NCBI GenBank assembly: GCA_003155465.1
Contig: PMCR01000289.1
Span: forward strand, 1 to 15,003
Reading direction: 5' to 3'
Origin: Myxococcales bacterium
GTDB lineage: Bacteria; Myxococcota; Polyangia; Fen-1088
Length of the DNA stretch: 15,003 nucleotides
The notes under the pieces were generated by a model. That model was not told the DNA's origin. It made no database searches and worked only from the letters and a program-made list of their open reading frames with translations. A program made the translations under genes and the position numbers. Positions 1-10,364 of the stretch are shown here, in pieces; the stretch's first letter is position 1, and every line of letters starts with the position of its first letter.

Positions 1-2581
<2,581 letters not shown>

Positions 2582-2585
<4 letters not shown>

Positions 2586-3355
2586 CCCTCCTCCTGGATA
2601 CGACCATCGACCATGCGCAGCTTGCGGAAAGCTCGGTCCGCCAGTTCGTCGTTGTGGGTCACGAGAAGCAGGGTCATTCCCAACTCGCGGTTCAACTCGA
2701 AGAAGAGATCGTGGATGGCGCGCCCGGTCTTGCTGTCGAGGTTGCCGGTGGGCTCATCCCCCAGCAGCAGACGCGGCGAGAGAAAGAGCGCCCGCGCCAG
2801 GGCCACCCGCTGTTGCTCACCGCCTGACAGCTCGCCGGGGCGGTGGCGCAGCCGATCCTGCAGGCCCACGCGCGCCAGGATGGCCTCGGCGCGATCGCGG
2901 CACTCATTGCGCGGCCGGCGCGCGACAAGGCCGGGCATCATGACATTTTCCAGCGCGGTGAACTCGGGCAGGAGATGGTGAAACTGGAACACGAAACCGA
3001 TCTCGCGGTTGCGAAAGGACGCCAGCTTGGCCGCGGACATGTCGGTCACGTTGACGCCGTCAAACAGCATTTGGCCCGACGTGGGTACGTCCAGCGTGCC
3101 CAGCAGGTGCAGCAAGGTCGACTTGCCCACCCCGGAGGCGCCGACCACTGAAACCAGCGCGCCTGGCGCCAAGTCGAGGTTGATTCCGCGCAGGACTTCA
3201 ATGGAACGGCCGCCGTGCTCGAATACCTTCCACAGATCGCGCACCAGCACGCGCGCGCCGCCAAGGGCTGCGCCTGGCTCAATTTCTGTGGCACCGGATT
3301 TTGCCATCGGGACTGGCACCGTAGCTACCGGCGTGGGCGGTGTCAATGCGCTCAC
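2582..3355 (-). CDS. lolD: Lipoprotein-releasing ABC transporter ATP-binding protein LolD
   Basis: LolD is the ATPase of the LolCDE complex, which extracts outer-membrane-destined lipoproteins from the inner membrane and passes them to LolA. The 257-residue product has Walker [10 protein letters not shown] (about 72-80), the LolD-typical Q-loop stretch [18 protein letters not shown] (about 121-138), ABC signature LSGGEQQR (about 176-183), Walker B LLLGDEPT (about 196-203) and an H-loop in LLLVTHND. All catalytic residues are present. I chose GTG at 3355, which overlaps the lolC stop as GTGA and has GAGG a few bases upstream; the ATG at 3307 has no visible ribosome site but would also give a full ATPase. 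Macrolide exporters (MacB type) share this fold; the FHHLLPEF motif and the adjacent LolC/E-type permease favour LolD. Confidence 0.93.
2586..2595 (-). promoter_or_regulatory. Strong Shine-Dalgarno deciding the bamA GTG start
   Basis: On the minus strand the bases just before the GTG at 2585 read AGGAGGAGGG, giving AGGAGG four bases upstream of the start. These bases also encode the last residues of LolD (QEEG), so the ribosome site is embedded in the upstream gene. This fits translational coupling of lolD and bamA and supports GTG 2585 over the internal ATG at 2255. Confidence 0.6.
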
Positions 3356-4920
3356 TCGTACCTCAGCCCGTCGACCGGGCGCATGCGTGACGCCAGCAGC
3401 GCCGGGTACACGGTGGCCAGGCAACAGAGGGCCATGGCCGAGGCCGCCAAAACGATGATCTCGCTCGGCCGCATCACCACCGGGAGCTTGCTGATGTAGT
3501 AGACGTCGGTGGGCAAGGGCAACCCGTACTTCTCGATCAGCTTGCAGCCGACAACCCCGGTGGGAACGCCGACCGCCAGACCAAGCAGGCCGATGTACAC
3601 GCCCTCGGCGATGAACACGCGCCGAATGGCACCGTCACCGGCGCCCATGGCCTTGAGAATGGCGACCTCGCGCGCCTTCTGGGTGGCCATCATGATTAGG
3701 GTCGAGATGATGGAGAAGGATGCCACGAGAGCGATGAAAGTCATCACCACGAACATGGCTATCTTCTCCAGGCGCAGCGCCATGAACAACCCCTTGTTGA
3801 GATCTTCCCACGAGCGAACCTCGTAGCGGTCGCCCAAGGTGGACTGGACCGCCGACGCGACGGCGGGAGCGGCATCGGGGTTGCCGGTGCGCAGATCCAG
3901 GCCCGTCACCTCGCCCGGCGCGCCGAGGAACTTCTGCGCCTCGTCCAGATCCACGTAGGCCAGCTTGGAGTCATACTCGTACATCCCGCTGTAAAAGTGC
4001 CCGGCTGCGCGAAAAACCTTGAGCCCAGGCATGGGGCCCGAAGGGCCCAGCTTGCACAGGGGACAGACGACGTCGACATGGCTGCCGCGAAAAACGCGCA
4101 GGGTGCGCGCGGCAAGCTCCTCGCCCAGCAGGATCGACGGCAGAACCCCGTCGGGAGCCACCGCGTCGGCCGGCGTTCGCTTGCCCGGTGCGGGCGGGGT
4201 CTCGCTCTCAGCCCGGCCGGCCTCCCGCCCCCAGTCCTCACGGGCAAACGGGTCGTCGGCGACCCTGTCCGGATGTTCCAGATCGTCCACGCTGCCCTCG
4301 CGCAGGGTGCGGCCGAGGTCAAGCACGGTCCGCGCAGTTTGCGGATCGATCCCGCGCAGCATGATCCCCGCGGGAGCCGACCCGGACCGAATCATCACCT
4401 CTGCTTCGAGGTAGGGAGTGGCACCTACCACCCCGGGCTCACGCAGAACCGCCTGCCGTACCCGGCGCCAGTCGAGAAAGGGCTGATCGTCCGCCGTGGT
4501 AATCACGACATCGGCCTTGGCTCCCCGAATCTTGGTCTTCAGATCCACCTCGAAACCGGACATCACCGAAAGGGCCAAAATGGGCGCAGCCGTGCCCAGG
4601 AAGACGCCGAAAATAGAGATGGCCGTGAACACGGTGAAGGAAGCAAAGAGCACGCCCAAGAAGGTGATCACCACGCCGGCAATCACGCCGATCGTGCCCG
4701 CCATCCACAGGCGTTCGAAGGCCACCGAGGGCTGCAGGGCCAGCAGGCCCGAGTTGGAGCGCGCCGGCTGGCCGAACAGCTTTAGCGCAGCCAAGTCGAG
4801 AACGGCGAGCACAAGGACGCCGAGGCCGAAATAGAGCGCCCGGCGCGAGCGGCGCTCGGGGTCGCGCAGGTGGCGCCAGGCCACGAACCACTCGAAGCCA
4901 GCGCGAGCCTTCTGACTCAT
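3352..4920 (-). CDS. lolC: LolC/LolE-family lipoprotein-releasing permease
   Basis: This is the inner-membrane permease partner of LolD. The 522-residue protein ends with the FtsX-type domain: three hydrophobic segments at about 387-410, 439-460 and 485-510, with the coupling motif [14 protein letters not shown] (about 414-427). The large periplasmic domain includes [17 protein letters not shown], typical of the family. The canonical first membrane helix followed by [14 protein letters not shown] lies at about 98-131, unusually far from the N-terminus. It is preceded by two extra hydrophobic segments (about 29-49 and 73-95), making the protein roughly 100 residues longer than E. coli LolC (about 400). 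A CPLC motif sits at about 286-289 in the periplasmic domain. The ATG overlaps the lysS stop (ATGA). Only one permease gene is visible, so it may act as a homodimer or with a partner elsewhere. Confidence 0.92.
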   Translation of the reverse strand: MSQKARAGFEWFVAWRHLRDPERRSRRALYFGLGVLVLAVLDLAALKLFGQPARSNSGLLALQPSVAFERLWMAGTIGVIAGVVITFLGVLFASFTVFTAISIFGVFLGTAAPILALSVMSGFEVDLKTKIRGAKADVVITTADDQPFLDWRRVRQAVLREPGVVGATPYLEAEVMIRSGSAPAGIMLRGIDPQTARTVLDLGRTLREGSVDDLEHPDRVADDPFAREDWGREAGRAESETPPAPGKRTPADAVAPDGVLPSILLGEELAARTLRVFRGSHVDVVCPLCKLGPSGPMPGLKVFRAAGHFYSGMYEYDSKLAYVDLDEAQKFLGAPGEVTGLDLRTGNPDAAPAVASAVQSTLGDRYEVRSWEDLNKGLFMALRLEKIAMFVVMTFIALVASFSIISTLIMMATQKAREVAILKAMGAGDGAIRRVFIAEGVYIGLLGLAVGVPTGVVGCKLIEKYGLPLPTDVYYISKLPVVMRPSEIIVLAASAMALCCLATVYPALLASRMRPVDGLRYE

Positions 4921-6467
4921 TCTGGCCTCATTAGCGGGAACAGGATGACGTCGCGGATGGAGGGCTGGTCGGCAAGCAGCATAACCAAGCGATCCACGCC
5001 GATGCCCTCCCCTGCTGTCGGGGGCAGCCCGTATTCCAGCGCGCGGCAGTAGTCTTCGTCGTAGTCCATGGTTTCCTCAACCCCGCGTGCCTTGGCCTCC
5101 ACCTGACGCTGGAAGCGAGCCCGCTGGTCGGCTGGGTCGTTCAACTCGGAAAAAGCGTTGGCGTGCTCGCGTCCCACGATGAACAACTCGAAACGGTCCA
5201 CCTTGCCCGGCTCCGCGTCGTTGCGCCGCGAGAGCGGGGAAGTCTCCGCGGGATAGTCGACCACAAACACAGGGCAATCCTGCGGCAGCGCCTGCTCGCC
5301 CGCGTAGTCGAAAAGCGCCCCCACCCGGTGACCGTGCGTCTCACACTTGGGCAGCACGGCCGACAGTTCATCCTTGCGGTCGAGCACGCCGGAGCCAGCC
5401 ACCCAACCCTGCAAGGCAGCCTGGTCGTCGAGCATCGGCCGTTCCAGTCCCCGGGGCAGCTTGCCGGCGGCCACCGCCGCGACAATCGCATCTTTCATGG
5501 CAATGCGTTCCCACCGACCCAAGTCCACCGTGTGACCCTGGTAGGTGATCTGCGTGCCGCCGCAGATCTCACGCGCCAGCTCGGCTAGAAGTTGCTGGGT
5601 CAGCACCATCAGGTCTTCGTAGGTCGCATAGGCCTGATAGAACTCCAGCATGGTGAATTCGGGATTGTGCTGGCGGGACAAGCCCTCGTTGCGAAAATTG
5701 CGGCCGATCTCGTAGACCCGATCGAACCCGCCCACCACCAAGCGCTTGAGGTGCAGCTCGGGCGCGATGCGCATGGTGAGATCCAGCGCGAGCGCGTTGT
5801 GGTGGGTGCGAAAAGGTCGCGCCGCCGCCCCGCCCAGCACTGTGTGCATCATCGGGGTTTCCACCTCGATGAAGTCACGCTCGTCGAGAAAACGCCGCAA
5901 GTGGCGCACGATCTGGGTACGCTTGCGGAACACCTCGAACACCTCGGGATTGGCCACCAGATCCACGTAGCGCTGGCGGTAGCGGATCTCCATATCCTGC
6001 AGGCCGTGCCACTTCTCGGGCAATGGGCGCGTCGCCTTGGTGAGAATGTGTACGCGATCCGCGACCACGGTGTCCTCGCCGGCCTTGGTCTTGGTCAGCA
6101 GGCTGGCGGGCCCCTCGGCACCGACGAAGTCGCCGCGCTCGACCAGCTTCCACAAAGCAAAAGTCTGCTCGCCCACCACATCCAGTTTGACCCAGATCTG
6201 GATTTCGCCGGTGCGGTCGCGAAGCTTGGCAAAGGCCGCCTTGCCGAAACTTCGGATCGCGACGATGCGACCGGCAACCGACAGGCGGCCGTCATCGCGC
6301 GTGCCCTGGGGGGGATGCTCACGATCCGCCCCGCCCGCAAACCAGTCGTGCAGCGAACGCGCCGTCGAGGTCGGGCGAAAGCCGTTGGCGTATGGGTTGT
6401 GACCCGCGGCGCGAAGTTCGGCGACCTTGCGCTCCCGCTCGGCGATCAATTCGCGTTCGTCAGACAT
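4917..6467 (-). CDS. lysS: Lysyl-tRNA synthetase, class II
   Basis: The enzyme charges tRNA-Lys with lysine in the cytoplasm, using ATP. The 516-residue product has the N-terminal OB-fold anticodon-binding domain (about 60-145, with VAGRIVAIRSFGKAAFAKL) and a class II core. Class II motif 1 lies around FLDERDFIEVETPMM (about 193-207), motif 2 in GRNFRNEGLSRQHNPEFTM (about 255-273), and motif 3 in GEGIGVDRLVMLL (about 486-498). Length is normal for bacterial LysS. It ends RPE with its stop overlapping the downstream lolC start. Upstream is a 304-bp gap holding a repeat element; no clear promoter was found there, so it may have its own weak promoter or be read from prfB. Confidence 0.96.
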   Translation of the reverse strand: MSDERELIAERERKVAELRAAGHNPYANGFRPTSTARSLHDWFAGGADREHPPQGTRDDGRLSVAGRIVAIRSFGKAAFAKLRDRTGEIQIWVKLDVVGEQTFALWKLVERGDFVGAEGPASLLTKTKAGEDTVVADRVHILTKATRPLPEKWHGLQDMEIRYRQRYVDLVANPEVFEVFRKRTQIVRHLRRFLDERDFIEVETPMMHTVLGGAAARPFRTHHNALALDLTMRIAPELHLKRLVVGGFDRVYEIGRNFRNEGLSRQHNPEFTMLEFYQAYATYEDLMVLTQQLLAELAREICGGTQITYQGHTVDLGRWERIAMKDAIVAAVAAGKLPRGLERPMLDDQAALQGWVAGSGVLDRKDELSAVLPKCETHGHRVGALFDYAGEQALPQDCPVFVVDYPAETSPLSRRNDAEPGKVDRFELFIVGREHANAFSELNDPADQRARFQRQVEAKARGVEETMDYDEDYCRALEYGLPPTAGEGIGVDRLVMLLADQPSIRDVILFPLMRPE

Positions 6468-6524
6468 GGTTCACCATTGCGTAGTTACGGCGTGTCGGGA
6501 ATCTCGGGGCCACTGCTAGGCCGG

Positions 6525-6725
6525 CTCGCGGGTCGCGGCTAGCGGGTCGCGTGGGCGAGGGCGTGAGCGTGTTCGTGTGGGGTGCGCGGCACGCGAAAAG
6601 CGTGGGGCGAGGGCGTGAGCGCTCAGCGTGTCGCGGGCCGCTCACGCTACCGCTACCGCCCACGCAGGCCGAACCACGCGGGCCGCACACGCTACCGCTA
6701 CCGCTCACGCGCACGCTGGCCGATC
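6525..6725 (+). repeat. Dispersed GC-rich repeat element, copy B, with a 45-bp tandem unit
   Basis: This element occupies most of the 304-bp gap (6468-6771) between prfB and lysS. Two near-identical units, CACGCTACCGCTACCGC at 6643 and again at 6688, are spaced 45 bp; over about 34 bases I count two mismatches. The left part carries opposite-strand partners (GGGCGAGGGCGTGAGCG at about 6553 and again near 6607), so the whole can fold back on itself. The 25 bases at 6688-6712 match the reverse complement of 2384-2408 exactly. I see no transposase, tRNA or clear promoter in this gap. Confidence 0.7.
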
Positions 6726-6771
6726 TGCGCCGGGAATCTCCCGACCAGCCGTCGCTAATGAAGTCTCTCAT

Positions 6772-7924
6772 CTATGCCTCGATATCATCTTCGTCCGGCT
6801 TGGCCAACGGCCTGGCCGACGGATCGCCGGCCATCTGAAGCAGCAACGCGACCATGAATTGGTCTAGGTCGCCATCCAAAACCGCATCCACGTTGCCCAC
6901 CTTCAGGCCGGTTCGGTGGTCGGACGCCAGCCGATAGGGCGCCAGAACATACGAGCGAATCTGGCTGCCCCATTCGATCGACTTCTTCTGGGCGTGGATG
7001 CCCCCCATCTTGTCGTCCATCTTCTTCTGCTCGACCTCGATGAGCTTTGACCGCAGGATGCGCATCGCGGTGGAACGATTCTTGTGCTGGGATCGTTCCT
7101 GCTGGCAGTGCACGGCGATGCCGGTGGGGACGTGCGTGATGCGAATGGCTGACTCGGTCTTGTTGACGTGCTGGCCGCCTGCCCCGCCCGAGCGCATGGT
7201 TTCAATGCGCAGGTCCTTCTCGTCGATGTCGACCCTCACCGTTTCGTCGATGTCGGGGTACACGAACACGCTGGCAAACGACGTGTGCCGACGCGCCTGG
7301 GCGTCAAAGGGCGAGATGCGTACCAGGCGATGCACGCCCGATTCGGCGCGCAGGTAGCCATAGGCCCACTCCCCCTGCACGCCGATGGTGACGCTCTTGA
7401 TGCCCGCCTCGTCGCCGGGTTGCAGGTCGAGGAGCTCTGCTTTGTAGCCCCGCCGGGCCACCCATCGCATGTACATCCGCTGCAGCATCTCAGCCCAGTC
7501 CTGCGACTCGGTACCGCCAGCTCCGGCATTGATGCTCACGATCGCACCCTGCCGGTCGTAGGGGCCGGAAAGCATGCGGGCAAATTCCATCTTGCCTACG
7601 GCGTCTTCGATGGCGGTGATCACGCCTGCGGCCTCGACCGCCGTGGGCTCGTCCTTGGCTTCGTCGGCCAAGTCCACCAGAACCCGCGCGTCCTCCAGGA
7701 CGCGTATCCGCATGTCGAAACCATCCACGGTTTCTTTCAGGCGCGCCTGTTCGCGCAAGAGCGTCTGGGCCTGCTCATTCGCGTTCCAGAAGTCAGGTTT
7801 GGACGCCTCGCCATCGAGCTCGGCTATGCGGGAGCGCTTGCCGTCGATGTCAAAGATGCCCCCGGAGGATCTCCAGGCGGCGTGCCAACTTTTCGATGCG
7901 GTCGCGGATAGGGCCGATTTCCAT
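6772..7924 (-). CDS. prfB: Peptide chain release factor 2 (programmed +1 frameshift)
   Basis: RF2 recognises UGA and UAA stop codons and triggers peptide release. The gene is read as complement(join(6772..7851,7853..7924)). The first 24 codons start at ATG 7924 (MEIGPIRDRIEKLARR...) and end LRGHL followed by an in-frame TGA (7850-7852). Slipping +1 at CTT-TGA-C continues as DIDGKRSRIAELDGE and the rest of the protein, 383 residues in all. The stop-recognition tripeptide SPF is at about 204-206 and the catalytic GGQ at about 249-251 (SGGAGGQHVNKTESA). The downstream frame can be extended upstream to 8178, but that part only shadows the carbonic anhydrase gene and is not RF2. The carbonic anhydrase stop lies 10 bp upstream, so the two are probably cotranscribed. 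Confidence 0.95.
7847..7868 (-). promoter_or_regulatory. RF2 autoregulatory +1 frameshift site
   Basis: The minus strand reads CTCCGGGGGCATCTTTGACA across the junction. The elements match the known prfB site: an SD-like G-rich run placed three bases before the slippery CTT, then TGA, then C, the poorest termination context. RF2 levels set how often the ribosome stops at the TGA or slips, so RF2 limits its own synthesis. The SD-like run is CGGGGG rather than the E. coli AGGGGG, and the Leu codon CTT at 7853-7855 is the slip codon. Confidence 0.93.
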
Positions 7925-7934
7925 GGTGGGCTAG

Positions 7935-8561
7935 CTAGCCACGTCGCAAACTGTCGCGCAAGTAGTTCTCGGTGATGCGGGTGTATTTGCCGGCCAACGC
8001 ACGGTGCTCGTCGGCAGCCCCGGGGTCGAGCGTGCGCACGACCTTGGCCGGCACACCGAGCACCAGACTGTAGGGCGGAATGATGGTGCGCGGGGTAACG
8101 ACCGCGCCGGCGCCCACGATGGAACCCAGCCCGATGACCGCGTCGTCGAGAACCGTGGCCTGCATGCCGATGAGACACGCATCGTCCACCCGGCAGGCGT
8201 GCAGCATGGCCCGATGCCCAACCACCACATCGGCACCCACCAGGCAGGGGCCATCGTCCGCCACGTGGATGACGGTTCCATCCTGCACGTTGCTGCGATC
8301 GCCGATGATCACGGGCGCGATATCGCCGCGCAGAACCGCCCCGTACCAGACCGACACGCCCAGCCCCAAGCGGACATCGGCCACCACCGAGGCGCCGGGC
8401 GCGATGAAAGCGCCCTCCCCGGCGAATGGCACGCGGTCGAGGTATCGATCGATGACGGCGCGCGGGAATCGCAGCCGCAACTCCGCAACCCGCCGGTCAA
8501 GCGCCTCAGCTTCGGGATGAGGTCCCGCGACGACGACTACGGACAAGGTGACAAGGGCCAT
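7935..8561 (-). CDS. Gamma-class carbonic anhydrase / left-handed beta-helix family protein
   Basis: The family interconverts CO2 and bicarbonate as a trimer with metal bound between subunits, though many YrdA/PaaY-like members have weak or unproven activity. The 208-residue protein has hexapeptide-repeat spacing throughout (e.g. IGDRSNVQDGTVIHV, VGADVVVGHRAMLHAC, IGMQATVLDD, VGAGAVVTP). The three metal-ligand histidines are visible at about H99, H116 and H121, and the conserved Arg and Gln at about R79 and Q93. The N-terminal ~40 residues (MALVTLSVVVV...) precede the usual start of the fold, so a later start is possible; ATG 8561 is 14 bp after the pseudokinase stop. An acyltransferase reading of the hexapeptide repeat is less likely given the intact histidine triad. 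Confidence 0.88.
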   Translation of the reverse strand: MALVTLSVVVVAGPHPEAEALDRRVAELRLRFPRAVIDRYLDRVPFAGEGAFIAPGASVVADVRLGLGVSVWYGAVLRGDIAPVIIGDRSNVQDGTVIHVADDGPCLVGADVVVGHRAMLHACRVDDACLIGMQATVLDDAVIGLGSIVGAGAVVTPRTIIPPYSLVLGVPAKVVRTLDPGAADEHRALAGKYTRITENYLRDSLRRG

Positions 8562-8575
8562 GCGGCGAAACCATA

Positions 8576-10339
8576 CTACGGCGATCCGCCCTCGGCACGA
8601 CGGCTGGCGGTCCTGCGGGCGATCTCCACCCGTCTGGCCAGGGCGGGGTTGCCAGGGTCCAGGCGCAAGGCCTCGCCATACTCCCGCACCGCGTCCTCGA
8701 AGCGGCCGACCTTGAAGTAGGCGGCGCCCATGATGGCGTGGGCACCGCCCTCGCCCGCTGCCAGTGCCGCCCTCCCCTCCAGGATGGCTCGCGAGAAATC
8801 GTCGCGCTCAAATGCAACACGGGCTGCGGCGAGTGCCCTCCTTCCCTCTCCGCTGGCGCGCGGTCGCGTCTTCTCGGCTGTGGTGTCAGGACCAGCCCCG
8901 AGCTTCGCTGCCGCTCCCGCGGTGAGCGCTGGCCCCGGCCGGTAGTGCCTGGCAGATGGTGGCACTGCAGGCGGCTCAGCACCTTGGGTTGGCCGTGCGG
9001 CAGGCGGCTCCCCTGCCGACAGTCCTGTCGTCTTGGTCACCGCCGGCACCAAGACCGACCCGCTGGCAGGCGGCACCTGGGCGGCTGCGGCCTCGGAATC
9101 CAAGCGTCGGGTCATGTAGATGTTGAAGGCAAGGGCCGGCACCAGGGCGGCGCCAAAGATCAAGAAGAAGCGGCGCAGCCACCGGGCATTGCGCGACACC
9201 ACGGTCGTCCGCGAAAGAGACGCGGCGGCCGACTTTCCCTCTGCCGCGGGGCTCACCTTGACCGCAGCCGAGGACAGGCCGAGCCCCGACCCACCGACGT
9301 CGCCCTGGTCCACCAGGGAGGACCCGGACGCGCCAAGCCCTGCGCGCGGCTGCACTCGGATCGCTGCAGGCACATGCCCGGCGGCCGTGGCCAGCGCCGC
9401 GGCCCGCACGTCGCGTTCCCGGTGGGCGTCGAACAGCCGATTGAGCAGGCGAGCTGCGGCGTCGCGACCAGGCTCGCCGGCCATGGCAGCCAGCGTGAGA
9501 TCGATCTCACCCGCAATCGGAAAGCGCTGCGCGGGATCCTTGGCCAGGGCTCGCATCACCACGGCGTCCAGATCGGCGCGCACTTCGGGATTGAACCGCG
9601 ATGGTGGCGGCGGCCGGTGCGCGCGGATTCGTTCGATCACTTGCTCGCGGGTGGCGCGAGCCAATCCGGCCTGGCCCTCTTCGATGGTCGAGAGAAGAGG
9701 ACATCCGGACAGGGTCTCCCAGAGAACCACCCCCAGGGAGTAGATATCCGCCCGACGATCGACCGGGCCATCCGCCAGTTGCTCGGGTGCCAGATAGGGC
9801 AGTTCCTCTACGAAGAGCGCCGGCTGGAGCGCGCGATCGGCACCGGCCGCGCGGCCAGAGGCAACATCGAGTAACTTCACCCCGCCCTGGTAGCCAAGCC
9901 GCACCTTGGCTGGCTGTAGCTTGCGGTGCACGAGGCCGAGTCCATCGAACTCGTGCAAGAAACTGAGAGCGCGGCTCACAGCGCAGGCGATGTGCAGGGC
10001 CGCTGCGACTGGCACCCGTCGCGTCTCGGCCGCGCAGCGCTGCAACACCTCTGCCAGATCGTGACCCTCGACAAATTCCTCGGCCAGATAGGGCTCGCCT
10101 TCCACTTCGCCGACATCGAGGATCGCGACCAACCCATCGTGGGCCAGACGCCGGGACAGATGGGCAGCACGAAGGAAACGGGACAGGAACTCGGAATCGT
10201 TGCGCCGTTCGGACGGTGGTCGTCTGACCACGCACGCGCCGCCTTCCGGGCCAGGTCCAACCGCCAAGGAAACGCTGTGGCCTGGTCCAAGAGTCTGGAC
10301 GAGGCGGTAGGATCCGAAGAGCGCGGGGATCGAGGACAC
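8576..10339 (-). CDS. Kinase-fold protein lacking key catalytic residues (pseudokinase) with TM helix and C-terminal TPRs
   Basis: The 587-residue product has a Hanks-type kinase fold at about 10-290: YRLVQTLGPG at the start, LPYLAPEQL and DIYSLGVVLWETLSG in the C-lobe. Key catalytic positions are lost. The HRDLKPxN loop reads HRKLQPAKV (138-146), replacing the catalytic Asp with Lys, the Lys with Gln and the Asn with Lys. The VAIK lysine position is VVRR (37-40), the glycine loop is degraded, and DFG is DVA (158-160). A single membrane segment at about 390-409 follows a basic stretch, then a Pro/Ala-rich linker, then TPR-like helices near the end (about 505-575; AIMGAAYFKVGRFEDAVREYGEALRLDPGN). 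It is probably a membrane-anchored scaffold or sensor with a cytoplasmic pseudokinase domain. The GTG start at 10339 lies 25 bp after mgtA, with AGGA 8 bp upstream. Confidence 0.9.
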   Translation of the reverse strand: MSSIPALFGSYRLVQTLGPGHSVSLAVGPGPEGGACVVRRPPSERRNDSEFLSRFLRAAHLSRRLAHDGLVAILDVGEVEGEPYLAEEFVEGHDLAEVLQRCAAETRRVPVAAALHIACAVSRALSFLHEFDGLGLVHRKLQPAKVRLGYQGGVKLLDVASGRAAGADRALQPALFVEELPYLAPEQLADGPVDRRADIYSLGVVLWETLSGCPLLSTIEEGQAGLARATREQVIERIRAHRPPPPSRFNPEVRADLDAVVMRALAKDPAQRFPIAGEIDLTLAAMAGEPGRDAAARLLNRLFDAHRERDVRAAALATAAGHVPAAIRVQPRAGLGASGSSLVDQGDVGGSGLGLSSAAVKVSPAAEGKSAAASLSRTTVVSRNARWLRRFFLIFGAALVPALAFNIYMTRRLDSEAAAAQVPPASGSVLVPAVTKTTGLSAGEPPAARPTQGAEPPAVPPSARHYRPGPALTAGAAAKLGAGPDTTAEKTRPRASGEGRRALAAARVAFERDDFSRAILEGRAALAAGEGGAHAIMGAAYFKVGRFEDAVREYGEALRLDPGNPALARRVEIARRTASRRAEGGSP

Positions 10340-10364
10340 GTTCAGAATCCTATGCCAAGCCTGT

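Noticed and set aside
6525..6725. CRISPR array suggested by repeated units upstream of lysS
   Set aside because: Only two clear tandem units occur, spacers are not unique sequence and are themselves low-complexity, and no cas genes are present.
7925..8178. N-terminal extension of the RF2 frame up to 8178
   Set aside because: This stretch is antiphase to the carbonic anhydrase gene, has an Arg/His-rich shadow composition and does not resemble RF2; the real N-terminus uses the 7924 ATG and a frameshift.
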